A DNA stretch of 25,444 nucleotides from PFL35 sp041550515 (GCA_041550515.1 JBFEOQ010000020.1:1-25444); one strand, 5' to 3'; counted from the first letter of the stretch, positions 1-8,926 are shown. Numbers and translations: made by a program. The notes: generated by a model from the letters alone, not told the origin.

Positions 1-113
1 TTTATATTTTTAATAACACAATTTATTTTAATAACAAACATATGTTACGTTTAAAATATAAAAGTTTATTAATCTTAAAAATATGTCAAACTTATTAGAA
101 ATATTTTGCATAG

Positions 114-158
114 GTATTGGGTTTTTAGTTCTTATTCTTACATAAAAAAGCCCAATAC
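114..158. repeat. Imperfect hairpin upstream of aIF6
   Basis: Arms of 8 bp (114-121 and 151-158, GTATTGGG/CCCAATAC) are extended by an A/T stretch with one G-T wobble, giving a stem of about 13 bp and a loop near 18 nt. The right arm is followed by a run of C (CTCCCCC), unusual in this AT-rich DNA. It could be a terminator or processed 3' end of a gene left of the window, or a small RNA. No T-run follows either arm, so a classical terminator is not well supported. Confidence 0.4.
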
Positions 159-272
159 TCCCCCATTTTAATAATTAGTTAGATAAAACTTTATTGATAG
201 TATTATATAATTCTTGATAAGAAATATATAGTAGTTTTTTATATGCATGAAAAAAGGGGTTTAAATATCATT

Positions 273-995
273 ATGAATGATAAAAAACCAAATAAAAGTA
301 TACACAACGAAACATCTTTTTCAAAAAAATCAAGATTCGCATTAATGAGTTTTAATGAAAATCCTAATGTAGGTGTTTTCTGTCGTACTAATGATGATAT
401 AGTTTTTATTCGCAAATCCCTTCCTAAAAAAGTAAAAAGAAAAATTGTTGAAACTCTTGATACGAGACTAATAGAAATTTCCATAGCTGATGCAACAATT
501 ATTGGATCTTTAATGGCTTTTAATAGCCATGGTATAGTAGTTACAGATTTTGTTGATATGAAAGCGATTAAAATATTTGAAAATGAAGGATTTAAAGTAT
601 GTATTATTAATGATAAATTAAATGCTGCAGGTAATGATATACTTGTAAATGATGCTGGATGTCTTGTTCATCCAGATATGAAACAGTCTTCAATTGATAA
701 GATTAAAAATGTTTTTAATGTTCCTGTACATCAGGGAACTATTGCAGGCTTAAAAACTGTTGGCATGGCTGCAGTAGTTACTAATAAAGGTCTTTTATGC
801 CATCCAAAAACTTCTGATAAAGAAAAACATGTCTTAGAGAAAGTTTTTAATGTAACTGTTATGATAGGAACAGTTAATCATGGTAGTCCAATTATTGGTA
901 GTGGACTTGTAGCAAATACCAAGGGTGCTATAATTGGAAATCTCACTACTGGTATTGAGATGGGCCGTATAGAGGAAGCACTTAGCTTCTTATAA
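273..995 (+). CDS. eif6: Translation initiation factor aIF6
   Basis: Archaeal homologue of eIF6, which binds the large ribosomal subunit and prevents premature joining with the small one. The protein shows the family's five-fold pseudo-repeat: repeated turns such as NPNVGVF, GSLMAFNSHG, AGNDILVNDAG, GMAAVVTNKG and SGLVANTKGAIIG, each followed by a helix. From this ATG it is 240 aa; relatives are usually near 220 aa. An upstream in-frame ATG at 243 would add 10 residues, and an ATG at 345 (MSFNENP) would give 216 aa. The A/T-rich stretch at 236-245 could be a TATA box placing transcription start just before 273. The start is therefore uncertain, the identity is not. The next gene, a winged-helix regulator, follows after about 75 bp with its own TATA-like box. 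Confidence 0.93.
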   Translation: MNDKKPNKSIHNETSFSKKSRFALMSFNENPNVGVFCRTNDDIVFIRKSLPKKVKRKIVETLDTRLIEISIADATIIGSLMAFNSHGIVVTDFVDMKAIKIFENEGFKVCIINDKLNAAGNDILVNDAGCLVHPDMKQSSIDKIKNVFNVPVHQGTIAGLKTVGMAAVVTNKGLLCHPKTSDKEKHVLEKVFNVTVMIGTVNHGSPIIGSGLVANTKGAIIGNLTTGIEMGRIEEALSFL

Positions 996-1070
996 TAATA
1001 TAAACATTATTATTTTAAAGGAAATATTTATAAAGAAGTATTATATTATAAAATTGTAAATAAAAGGAAT

Positions 1071-1463
1071 ATGGTTGATAATATGACTCAAAACAAATAT
1101 TATAAATTTAATTCTCAGGATGAAAAAATCGTAAAGATATTTTCAGATTTAGGAATGCCAAGAAATCTTGCTAAAACACTTATATATATTGCAAAAGCAC
1201 AGGAATGCAGAAGTGCAGAAATTGAACACCAAGCAAATTTACGTCAACCAGAAGTATCAGTTGCAATGCATGAGTTACAAAAAAGAGGGTGGATCAATAA
1301 ACGTGATCTTAAAAAGAAAGGGAAAGGGAGACCTGTTCATATATATAGTTTAACTAGCGATATAAATACAATAGTAAATAACTTTGAACAAGAAAAAATC
1401 AAGCAAATAAATATAATAAAAAAAGATTTAGATGAATTAAAAAATCTTATCGAAAACAAATAA
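1071..1463 (+). CDS. Winged-helix transcriptional regulator
   Basis: A 130-aa protein with a winged helix-turn-helix domain at about residues 20-95: an alpha-helical lead (MPRNLAKTLIYIAKA), a probable recognition helix (LRQPEVSVAMHELQKRGW) and a wing (KKKGKGRPVHIYSL). The last 30 residues are charged and heptad-like (INIIKKDLDELKNLIENK), probably a dimerising coiled coil. It resembles small archaeal TrmB/MarR/ArsR-like regulators, but no ligand-binding domain or metal site is visible, so its target is unknown. A TATA-like TTATATTATA at 1041-1050 lies about 25 nt before the ATG, favouring a leaderless start at 1071; ATG 1083 is an alternative. It lies between aIF6 and a redox membrane protein, either of which it could regulate (inference). 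Confidence 0.75.
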   Translation: MVDNMTQNKYYKFNSQDEKIVKIFSDLGMPRNLAKTLIYIAKAQECRSAEIEHQANLRQPEVSVAMHELQKRGWINKRDLKKKGKGRPVHIYSLTSDINTIVNNFEQEKIKQINIIKKDLDELKNLIENK

Positions 1464-1512
1464 TATCTTTTTTAACACTTTGCTAATTTTCAAATATATT
1501 TTTTAAAGTAAA

Positions 1513-1524
1513 AACTTATATATC
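1513..1524 (+). promoter_or_regulatory. TATA box of thiol-redox membrane protein gene
   Basis: AACTTATATATC at 1513-1524 has the archaeal TATA-box form, centred about 37 nt before the ATG at 1556. This predicts a transcript with a leader of roughly 10 nt. Confidence 0.45.
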
Positions 1525-1555
1525 TTAAAAAAATTCCCAAATCTTATTTAATTGG

Positions 1556-3166
1556 ATGAGTAACTTGATAGATAAATACAAAATTGTATCAATACTAATA
1601 ATTATGGTGTACTTTTTATCTTTATCAATTTATATTATAGTGAATGTCGAAGAAAAAGATAATATTGTCGAAAAAAGTGAAATTTATTTAGAATTCTTCT
1701 ATAGCAATATTAATTGTTCAGAATGTGAAGAAATTGATTTATTAATTCAAAATTTAAATCAGAATATTAAGGAGAATATCACAATAAACTATTTTGATAT
1801 ATATAATAATAGCAATTTTAGTAAAATGAAGAAGTACAACTTTGAAATACCTCCTCTGGTTGTAATAAGAAATACCTCCGCAGAAAATTATAATTCATTT
1901 TTAACATACAATGATACAACAAATAATACATTAATAAATGAAATTGAAAAACATCTTAATGGAAAATATACAAATGTTATCTTAGAGGTATTTATATTTA
2001 GTGGACATTGTGAATCCTGCGATGAAGCAATAGCAAGAATTGATAATGATGTATTACCTATTTATGGAAAAAATATTACAATTAAAACTTATAAAATTGA
2101 TTACTCAGATAACTATAAGGACAATTATAATAAATTTTTATCATATGGTTTTAAAACAACACCAGGTATTGTAGTAAAAAACTTATCAGCTGGAGATAAC
2201 TATAACAACATTTTACCTTACTCTGATATAATAAACACTGAAGATAGAATTCTTGAAAAATCAGTTGAAATGCACATATTAGGTAACTATTCTGAAGAAT
2301 TCAAAGAAGAAAATGAAAAGTTTATTATTTCTACACCCTTTGGAAATCTAGATCTTTCAGAGTTATCCCTACCAATAATAACAATAATTCTTGGTGCAAT
2401 TGATAGTGTTAATCCATGTTCATTTTTCGTTTTATTATTTTTACTAAGTATTATTATATATACAAGATCAAGGAGACGAATGCTAATTATTGGAAGTATT
2501 TTTATCTTTTTTTCAGGCTTTATATATTTTTTGATAATGCTTTTACTGTTGCAGGCATTTAAATTCACAGGGGAACAAATTATAATAACTATTATTGCGG
2601 GTATAATAGCAATAATTTTTGGGATATTAAATGTTAAAGATTACTTTTTCTTTAAAAAAGGTCTCTCAGCAAGTATACCAGATAGCCAAAAATCAAAATT
2701 ATTTAAACAAATGAGAAAAATTGTGAAAATTACATCAATTCCCTCTTTAATTATTGCAACTATAATCTTAGCAGCAAGTGCAAATACTGTTGAACTACTC
2801 TGCTCTCTTAATCTACCAGTAATATATACAGCTATCTTATCGTCTTATAATCTTAACTTAATTACATCTTATACCTATCTATTTGTTTATAATTTAGTTT
2901 ATGTTATACCACTAATGGTTATCGTTGGTATCACTGTTATAACATTAGGTCATTGGAAATTAAGTGAGTTTCAAGGTCGTTTATTAAAACTTTTTTCAGG
3001 TCTGATGATTTTTTCTTTAGGTGAAATATTGCTTTTGAACCCTAATCTACTGTCAAATGTTTTTTTAGCTTTAACTATCTTAATTTTAAGCCTTTTTGTG
3101 ACATTTATAGTTTACTTAATTTCTAAAAAATACAATGAATCTGAGAAAAAGATTAACAAAAATTAG
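1556..3166 (+). CDS. DsbD/CcdA-like thiol-disulfide membrane protein with two thioredoxin-like domains
   Basis: A 536-aa membrane protein that probably carries electrons across the membrane to outside thiol targets. In order: an N-terminal membrane anchor (residues 10-30); a thioredoxin-like domain with Cys54-SEC-Cys57 context (NCSEC) and a probable cis-Pro at IPP 98-100; a second such domain with Cys152-ES-Cys155 and TTPG at 201-204; then a CcdA/DsbD-type membrane core from about 272 to 522 with six hydrophobic spans. The core holds the family's paired cysteines, Cys288 in DSVNPC and Cys416 in ELLCSLNLP. In known DsbD/CcdA proteins such a pair relays electrons from cytoplasmic thioredoxin. 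Here both thioredoxin-like modules come before the core, unlike bacterial DsbD. The partner is unknown; cytochrome c maturation or disulfide repair are possibilities. Family call is firm, role inferred. Confidence 0.8.
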   Translation: MSNLIDKYKIVSILIIMVYFLSLSIYIIVNVEEKDNIVEKSEIYLEFFYSNINCSECEEIDLLIQNLNQNIKENITINYFDIYNNSNFSKMKKYNFEIPPLVVIRNTSAENYNSFLTYNDTTNNTLINEIEKHLNGKYTNVILEVFIFSGHCESCDEAIARIDNDVLPIYGKNITIKTYKIDYSDNYKDNYNKFLSYGFKTTPGIVVKNLSAGDNYNNILPYSDIINTEDRILEKSVEMHILGNYSEEFKEENEKFIISTPFGNLDLSELSLPIITIILGAIDSVNPCSFFVLLFLLSIIIYTRSRRRMLIIGSIFIFFSGFIYFLIMLLLLQAFKFTGEQIIITIIAGIIAIIFGILNVKDYFFFKKGLSASIPDSQKSKLFKQMRKIVKITSIPSLIIATIILAASANTVELLCSLNLPVIYTAILSSYNLNLITSYTYLFVYNLVYVIPLMVIVGITVITLGHWKLSEFQGRLLKLFSGLMIFSLGEILLLNPNLLSNVFLALTILILSLFVTFIVYLISKKYNESEKKINKN

Positions 3167-3230
3167 CATACAACCATATAGTTTATAAGGAAAAATTCTT
3201 TGACCCTTACTAAAACTCTTCTGATCGTTT

Positions 3231-5954
3231 ATGGTGAAATATATCATGTCGGGTTATAATCAAAGAGAACTTGAGAAAAAATGGCAAAAAAAATGGCTTG
3301 AAGAAAAAATTTATTATTTTAATTTTAATTCGAACAAAAAACTATATAGTATCGATGTTCCACCTAGATATGCTAGCGGTCCTTTACATGCAGGTCATGC
3401 TGTACATTATACGCATATTGATTTTGCAGCACGCTATAAACGTATGTGCGGTTTTGAAGTTTTTTTTCCACTATGTTTTGATGTGAATGGAATCCCAATA
3501 GAAGAGCGGGTTGAAAGACAATTAGGAATCACTCGAAAAGATATTGATCGACATAAATTTACTAAGATGTGCTCAGATTTTGCAAATAATAACATCAAAA
3601 CAATGACAGATCAATTTATCATACTTGGTGAAAGTATGGATCCTAGTATCTATTATCAAACAGACGCTGAATATTATAGGCGTCTTACTCAGATATCTTT
3701 TATAGAACTTTATGATAAAAATTTGATTTATAAGGGTGAATTCCCTGTTAATTGGTGTCCTCGTTGTATGACGGCAATGGCTGATGCTGAAGTTACATAC
3801 ATTGATAGGACTACAAAGTTAAACACCATTAAATTTTATTTCAAAGCCCCTCCTTCTGAACAAATTCTTAAATATCATAATATTGGTAGAGATTCTAAAG
3901 GATTTTATGCTGAAATAGCTACGACAAGACCTGAGATGCTCCCCTCTTGTCAGATAATTGCAGTTCATCCAAATGATAAACGTGCACCTTGGCTTGTTGA
4001 TCAAATTCTTGTTGTCCCAGTTTTTAATAAAGAAGTTAAAATCGTGGAAGATGAAGCAGTAGATCCTAATTTTGGATCTGGGATTGTAATGATATGTACG
4101 ATCGGTGATAAAGAGGATTTAAACTGGGTTTTCAAATACAAACTACCAATTGAAATGAGCATTGATGAAGAAGGATGTATGACAGATATATGCGGTATAT
4201 ACAAAGGAATGAAAATCGTTGATGCCCGGAAAAAAATAATTGAGGATCTAAAGAATGATGATTTGCTGTTAAAATCAGAACCTCTTGATCAAAATGTTGG
4301 TGCATGTTGGCGGTGTAAAACACCAGTTGAATATGTAAATGCAGAACAATGGTTTTTGAAAACAACTAATTTTAAGAAAATGGTCCTTGAAAAAAGTGAT
4401 GAAATGGCATGGTACCCTGAGTTTATGAAAATAAGGCTTGAAGAATGGGTAAACAGCCTTGAATGGGACTGGGTAATTTCCCGACAGCGTTATTTTGCAA
4501 CACCGATTCCTCTATGGGAATGCGAAAAATGCTCCGAGGTAATACTTGCAAAAAAAGAAGACTGTTATATTGATCCAACCATTGACAAACCATCTGTTTC
4601 CAAATGTCCAAGATGTGGTGGAAAACTTATTGGTTGTGAAGATGTTTTTGATACATGGATGGATTCATCGATTTCTCCATTATATAATACCTTTTGGCAT
4701 CGTGATTGGGATAAATTCAAAAAATTCTATCCAATGAGCGTTCGCCCCCAGGCCCATGATATAATAAGAACATGGGCATTTTATACAATTTTGCGTTGCA
4801 CCTTACTTACAGATGAAAAACCTTTTGAAGATATAATGATGGGTGGATTTATCTTATCTGAAGATGGCACACCAATGCATGCAAGCCTTGGAAATGTAAT
4901 AGACCCACTTCAAATAATAGATAAGTATGGATCAGACTCTTTCAGATGTTACGCTGCAAGTTGTGCACTTGGAGAAGATAATCCTTTCAGACGCAAAGAT
5001 GTAATACGTGGAACAAAACTTCTTAGAAAAATTTGGAACGTCCAGCAATTTATTATCAATATACTAAAAGATAGAAAACCCAAGAAAACGGAACTAATAG
5101 ACATTGACAAATGGATTTTAACAAAATACAGCAAACTAGTAAAGAAATGTACAAAACAGATGGATAATTATGATTATTCACAGACGATGAAAGATATTGA
5201 ATACTTTTTATGGCATGAACTAGCAGATCATTACCTCGAAATGATTAAAAAAAGTATTTATGATAATAAAAACACAGAAACAGAGAGCATAAAATATACA
5301 CTATACACACTTGGTCTTGGTACACTTAAACTTTTTGCAGTATTTTTACCACATCTGACAGAAGAAATCTATCAAAATTTCTATAAAAAATTTGAAGGCG
5401 ATATTAGTATTCATTTATCAGCTTGGCCCGATGAGATAGATTCTTATAATGAAAAAGAAAAATCAGGAGAAGCTGTTAAAAATTATATATCACAAGTACG
5501 TTCATGGAAAAGTGAGCAGGGAATTGCGCTCAATAGTCATGTAGAAGCAGTTGCGACATATTCATCAAAAAACAATAGAGAGATGATTAAACCTAGTAGT
5601 TCAATTATAATTTCAACACTTAATTATCCAAAGGATCATGAATTTAAAGAAGGGAAACCAGACGTTGAAGAAAAAATTACCAAAATTAAACCTGTTTATT
5701 CAAAAATCGGCCCGTCCTTAAAGAAAAACGCACAGGAAATAATCAAAAATGTATGTACAAATCAAGATGAAATTATTAAAAAAATTCAAAATAATGGTGA
5801 TGTTCCATTATCAGAGTTTTACCCTGCTGGTTCGAAAAATGAATTTTTAATTAAAGATGGTTACTTTCAAATTGAAAAAGAAGTAAAACCCAAAGGAAAA
5901 AAAGATAGTAAGATAATTACCTTTGATGGATTTTACCTAGAAATAAAAAACTAA
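3231..5954 (+). CDS. valS: Valyl-tRNA synthetase
   Basis: Class I aminoacyl-tRNA synthetase that charges tRNA-Val with valine. At 907 aa it has the normal archaeal size. Visible landmarks: HIGH motif as HAGH (53-56), the CP1 editing-domain signature TTRPEM with AVHP, zinc-finger-like CPRC and CWRC/CPRCGG pairs, the ValRS-type WVISRQRYFATPIPLWEC, DVFDTWMDSSISPL and RPQAHDIIRTWAFY blocks, and a helical anticodon-binding C-terminus. Archaeal-type ValRS is favoured over IleRS or LeuRS by NWCPRC and the spacing of the RQR and DTWMDSS blocks. The KMSKS loop reads PMHAS (548-552) followed by LGNVIDP, so the lysines are absent. ATG 3246 (MSGYNQ) is an alternative start that fits the family N-terminus better. 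A TATA-like GTTTATAAGG lies at 3181-3190. Confidence 0.93.
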   Translation: MVKYIMSGYNQRELEKKWQKKWLEEKIYYFNFNSNKKLYSIDVPPRYASGPLHAGHAVHYTHIDFAARYKRMCGFEVFFPLCFDVNGIPIEERVERQLGITRKDIDRHKFTKMCSDFANNNIKTMTDQFIILGESMDPSIYYQTDAEYYRRLTQISFIELYDKNLIYKGEFPVNWCPRCMTAMADAEVTYIDRTTKLNTIKFYFKAPPSEQILKYHNIGRDSKGFYAEIATTRPEMLPSCQIIAVHPNDKRAPWLVDQILVVPVFNKEVKIVEDEAVDPNFGSGIVMICTIGDKEDLNWVFKYKLPIEMSIDEEGCMTDICGIYKGMKIVDARKKIIEDLKNDDLLLKSEPLDQNVGACWRCKTPVEYVNAEQWFLKTTNFKKMVLEKSDEMAWYPEFMKIRLEEWVNSLEWDWVISRQRYFATPIPLWECEKCSEVILAKKEDCYIDPTIDKPSVSKCPRCGGKLIGCEDVFDTWMDSSISPLYNTFWHRDWDKFKKFYPMSVRPQAHDIIRTWAFYTILRCTLLTDEKPFEDIMMGGFILSEDGTPMHASLGNVIDPLQIIDKYGSDSFRCYAASCALGEDNPFRRKDVIRGTKLLRKIWNVQQFIINILKDRKPKKTELIDIDKWILTKYSKLVKKCTKQMDNYDYSQTMKDIEYFLWHELADHYLEMIKKSIYDNKNTETESIKYTLYTLGLGTLKLFAVFLPHLTEEIYQNFYKKFEGDISIHLSAWPDEIDSYNEKEKSGEAVKNYISQVRSWKSEQGIALNSHVEAVATYSSKNNREMIKPSSSIIISTLNYPKDHEFKEGKPDVEEKITKIKPVYSKIGPSLKKNAQEIIKNVCTNQDEIIKKIQNNGDVPLSEFYPAGSKNEFLIKDGYFQIEKEVKPKGKKDSKIITFDGFYLEIKN

Positions 5955-5976
5955 AATTTTGAATTTTTCTCGATAT

Positions 5977-5986
5977 CTATAAATAC
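5977..5986 (+). promoter_or_regulatory. TATA box of satP-like gene
   Basis: CTATAAATAC lies 22 bp after the valS stop and about 39 nt before the ATG at 6021, predicting a start near 6009 and separate transcription from valS. Confidence 0.5.
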
Positions 5987-6020
5987 ATGTTTTTTAATTC
6001 AGCCGCCCAGTGAATTTACA

Positions 6021-6623
6021 ATGGCTGAAGAAAAAAATTTATTAGCAAATCCAGCACCACTTGGTCTAATGGGTTTTGGTATGACAACGGTTTTATTGAA
6101 TATACATAATACAATGCCTGAAGTATTTGCTGTAAACTCAATAATTCTAGCGATGGGTGTATTTTATGGTGGACTTGCGCAGATTGTTGCAGGTATTCTT
6201 GAATTTAGAAAAGGAAACACATTTGGTGTTACGGCTTTTACTTCATATGGTCTTTTCTGGATGAGCCTTGTGTTTCTATGGGTTTTCCCAACGGTTTTTG
6301 CAGGTAGTGCACAGGCTTCAGCGCCAAGTGAAACATTCATGGGATGGTATCTATTTATGTGGGGCTTTTTCACTATGATGATGTTTATTGGAACACTTAA
6401 GAAAAACTTTTCATTAAGCTTTGTTTTCCTAACATTATTCATATTGTTCTATTTGCTTGCTCTTAGAGACTGGGGAATGATTCCAACAAATATTTCTTGG
6501 TTTATTGGTGTTGAAGGAATAGTTTGTGGTTTCAGCGCTGTTTATCTTGCGATGGCTGAGGTTATAAACGAAAACCTTGGTAGAACAGTGCTTCCAATTG
6601 GTAGGCCAATACTCAGAAAATAA
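6021..6623 (+). CDS. GPR1/FUN34/YaaH (SatP) acetate/succinate transporter
   Basis: A 200-aa inner-membrane protein of the acetate uptake transporter family. The N-terminal family signature NPAPLGLMGFG is at 10-20, followed by six hydrophobic spans. The GGLAQIVAGILEFRKGNTFG segment is also typical of the family. Known members move acetate or succinate with protons through a hexameric channel-like complex. Archaeal members occur in acetate-using methanogens; here the direction (uptake or release) cannot be told. It has its own TATA box. Its stop lies only 2 bp from the stop of the convergent DUF362 gene, so the two transcripts must overlap at their 3' ends. Confidence 0.9.
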   Translation: MAEEKNLLANPAPLGLMGFGMTTVLLNIHNTMPEVFAVNSIILAMGVFYGGLAQIVAGILEFRKGNTFGVTAFTSYGLFWMSLVFLWVFPTVFAGSAQASAPSETFMGWYLFMWGFFTMMMFIGTLKKNFSLSFVFLTLFILFYLLALRDWGMIPTNISWFIGVEGIVCGFSAVYLAMAEVINENLGRTVLPIGRPILRK

Positions 6624-6625
6624 AA

Positions 6626-7606
6626 TTAAATTTCAATAATTTGATATGAGGATGATCCTAGTCCGATTTCCTCACCATATATTATTTGTTTATTAGGATC
6701 TACTCTGTTTTTTTCATAAAAAACATCTGGTTTTTTTTCATGTATAAGGTCAAGTGAGGCTTGGTCAATTGCAACAATATCATCTGATACTAAAAATCCT
6801 ATATCTGGACAAATTATTGGTCCTGCGCGGGGATCACAATCGCAGCTTTTTGAAATACGGTTTAAATCATTAATGTAAATAACATTTTTATCCTTCACAC
6901 ATGCTTTTGCAGCACAGGAAAGAAGATACTGGAAATTTTTTTCTTCATTTGTTAAAGCATTGTAATCGCAGTTTTCAACGCAAGCACCACATCCAAAACA
7001 ATTACTTTTGCTAAAATTCCATTTTTTATCATCTACTTTGATTGCATTAAAAGCACAAACTTCGGCACATCTTCCACAGAAAGTACAAGCTTCTTTATAA
7101 TATATAGGTCTACTTGCATGATGCATTTTCCTTTTTTCTTCTTTTGTTACACCGCCCATTCCAAAATTTTTAATTGCTCCGCCCATCCCTGACGCGATAT
7201 GTCCTTTTACATGTGAAAACGCAATAATATAAGAAGTATTGTAAAGTGTTTTTCCCACTTCAAAATTACGCTCTTCAACTTTTACATTTATACCTCTATC
7301 GTCTATTATAATATTACATCCAAGTTTTCTATATCCATGCATCTTTGCAAGTTTTTCATATCCAAGTTTTGTATGACGCAAACCAGGGTATGCGACAGTT
7401 GTATCATATAAAAATGATTCAATTTTAAATTTTTTTAGCTCTTCAATAAAAGGCTTAATGACACCTGGTTTTGGATAGTATCTATTACTGGCTTCTCCCA
7501 TATGTATTTTAAATAAAACTTTCTTACCAGAGAATCTATCTATGTTAAAATTTTCAAATGTGTATTTAATTTTTTTAAGATTAGTAAAATATACAACCTT
7601 AATCAT
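6626..7606 (-). CDS. DUF362 protein with two [4Fe-4S] ferredoxin motifs
   Basis: A 326-aa cytoplasmic protein of the DUF362 family. The N-terminal two thirds form the DUF362 domain (KIHMGEASNRYYPKPG, VKGHIASGMGGAIKNFGMGG). Two ferredoxin-type clusters follow: CTFCGRCAEVC and CFGCGACVENC, each with CxxCxxCxxxC spacing and consistent with two [4Fe-4S] clusters. The C-terminal part has a further cysteine-rich stretch (KSCDCDP, IICPDIG). The family's reaction is not established. The start was taken as the ATG at 7606, which overlaps the upstream TGA as ATGA and begins MIKVVYF; a start at 7624 would add six residues and lengthen the overlap. The coupling to HPS-RraA implies joint translation and a possible role in C1 or sugar-phosphate metabolism (inference). 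Confidence 0.85.
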   Translation of the reverse strand: MIKVVYFTNLKKIKYTFENFNIDRFSGKKVLFKIHMGEASNRYYPKPGVIKPFIEELKKFKIESFLYDTTVAYPGLRHTKLGYEKLAKMHGYRKLGCNIIIDDRGINVKVEERNFEVGKTLYNTSYIIAFSHVKGHIASGMGGAIKNFGMGGVTKEEKRKMHHASRPIYYKEACTFCGRCAEVCAFNAIKVDDKKWNFSKSNCFGCGACVENCDYNALTNEEKNFQYLLSCAAKACVKDKNVIYINDLNRISKSCDCDPRAGPIICPDIGFLVSDDIVAIDQASLDLIHEKKPDVFYEKNRVDPNKQIIYGEEIGLGSSSYQIIEI

Positions 7607-8895
7607 CCGATTTTTTTCTCCCACTTTTTAACTTGAACGACTCTACCAAGACTGCTTCCTCTATTAATCTCTTCTCGTATACGATTTTCTTGTTCTTTTA
7701 CATCTAGTGCTCGGTTTGCTATTTCTTGGGCGATTTCTTGAGGAACTACTACAACACCTGAATCATCGCCTATTACCCAATCACCATTTCTAACTATCTG
7801 ACCTCCACAGTTTATCTCTGAACCAATTTCCCCAAATCCTTTTGGTTCTCCCGCGTTTGGACTTACATATCGACTGTATACTGGGAATTCCATCTTGAGA
7901 ATGTCATCAAGATCACGAATTGCACCGTCTATCACAACACCTGCAATTCCTTTCATTTTTGCACTATTTGTTGCAAGCTCACCCCAAATTGCAGTCTTAC
8001 CACCATTAACATCAATTACTATTACAGTTTCTTTATCAGCTTTATCTATTGCTTCAACTGGTTTTGCCCAGTCTCCATCAATGGTTCTAACAGTTAGTGC
8101 TTTACCAACCATATTAAAACCGGATTTTACAGGTTTGATATCAATCATTGCTCCTGTTTTATGCATTGCATCTGAAATATTTGGTGTTGAAACCAGGCTA
8201 AAGGCTTTTTTAAGTTGTGTTTTATCATATTTTTTAAAAAGATCTGTTTTGACAACTTTTTTATCCGTAATTGCTTTTTTAATATTTTTTGTTGCTTGTA
8301 TAACATTTTTTGCTTTAATAACTGCTCCACCAACAATTATAATACTTGCTCCTGCTTTTACAAGCTCTACTACAGTTTCACTATTAATACCTCCTGCAAC
8401 AGCAATTGGTATATTTGTATTTTTTACTGTATCTTTTAGTATTTCTAAGGGTTTTTTACCAGTCATCTGCTCATCAATTCCGATATGAATGCATATATAA
8501 TCAATTCCAAATTTCTCTAATTCTTTAATTCGTTTTATTTTATCTTTAACTCCAATTAGATCAATCATTATTTTTATTCCATATTTTCGTGCAGATTTTA
8601 TTGCATCTTGTATTGTCGAATTATCTGCCGCTGCAAGTATAACAGATATATCTGCACCAGCCTTTGCAGCCATTTCTGTTTCAAAGGCTCCAGTATCCAT
8701 AGTTTTCATATCAGCAACAATTATTTTATTTGGAAAAGTATCCCTTAAATTTCGAATTATATCCATTCCTTCGCTTTTTATTAGAGGCGTTCCTGCTTCT
8801 ATCCAATCCAAACCACCTTTTACACTTTCTTTTGCAATTTGTATTGCTCTATGTTTATTAGATATGTCTAATGCAACTTGTAGTATTGGTCTCAT
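7603..8895 (-). CDS. Bifunctional 3-hexulose-6-phosphate synthase / RraA-like protein
   Basis: A 430-aa fusion. Residues about 1-205 are a HUMPS/OMPDC-type barrel of the hexulose-6-phosphate synthase kind (start MRPILQVALD, then VADMKTMDTGAFE and VAGGINSETV). It joins formaldehyde to ribulose 5-phosphate, or runs in reverse to make ribulose 5-phosphate, which is its known role in archaea lacking the oxidative pentose pathway. Residues about 225-425 are an RraA/HMG-aldolase-like domain (GGKTAIWGELAT, DGAIRDLDD, GDDSGVVVVP) of unsettled role. Such fusions are known in methanogens and Archaeoglobus. No hexulose-phosphate isomerase is visible here. The ATG at 8895 was chosen over a TTG at 8913 because homologues begin at MRPILQVALD and because a TATA box at 8919-8926 sits 27 nt upstream. 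Confidence 0.9.
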   Translation of the reverse strand: MRPILQVALDISNKHRAIQIAKESVKGGLDWIEAGTPLIKSEGMDIIRNLRDTFPNKIIVADMKTMDTGAFETEMAAKAGADISVILAAADNSTIQDAIKSARKYGIKIMIDLIGVKDKIKRIKELEKFGIDYICIHIGIDEQMTGKKPLEILKDTVKNTNIPIAVAGGINSETVVELVKAGASIIIVGGAVIKAKNVIQATKNIKKAITDKKVVKTDLFKKYDKTQLKKAFSLVSTPNISDAMHKTGAMIDIKPVKSGFNMVGKALTVRTIDGDWAKPVEAIDKADKETVIVIDVNGGKTAIWGELATNSAKMKGIAGVVIDGAIRDLDDILKMEFPVYSRYVSPNAGEPKGFGEIGSEINCGGQIVRNGDWVIGDDSGVVVVPQEIAQEIANRALDVKEQENRIREEINRGSSLGRVVQVKKWEKKIG

Positions 8896-8918
8896 AAAAT
8901 AGTGAATAACCAATTCTT

Positions 8919-8926
8919 TATTTAAA
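8919..8926 (-). promoter_or_regulatory. TATA box of HPS-RraA operon
   Basis: On the minus strand TTTAAATA is centred 27 nt before the ATG at 8895, the spacing expected between an archaeal TATA box and a leaderless transcript's first base. Confidence 0.5.

Noticed and set aside
7895..8488. Long open frame (197 codons) on the plus strand opposite HPS-RraA
   Set aside because: It is the shadow of a well-supported gene; its composition (Ser/Thr/Ile repeats) is that of an antisense frame and it has no start signal.
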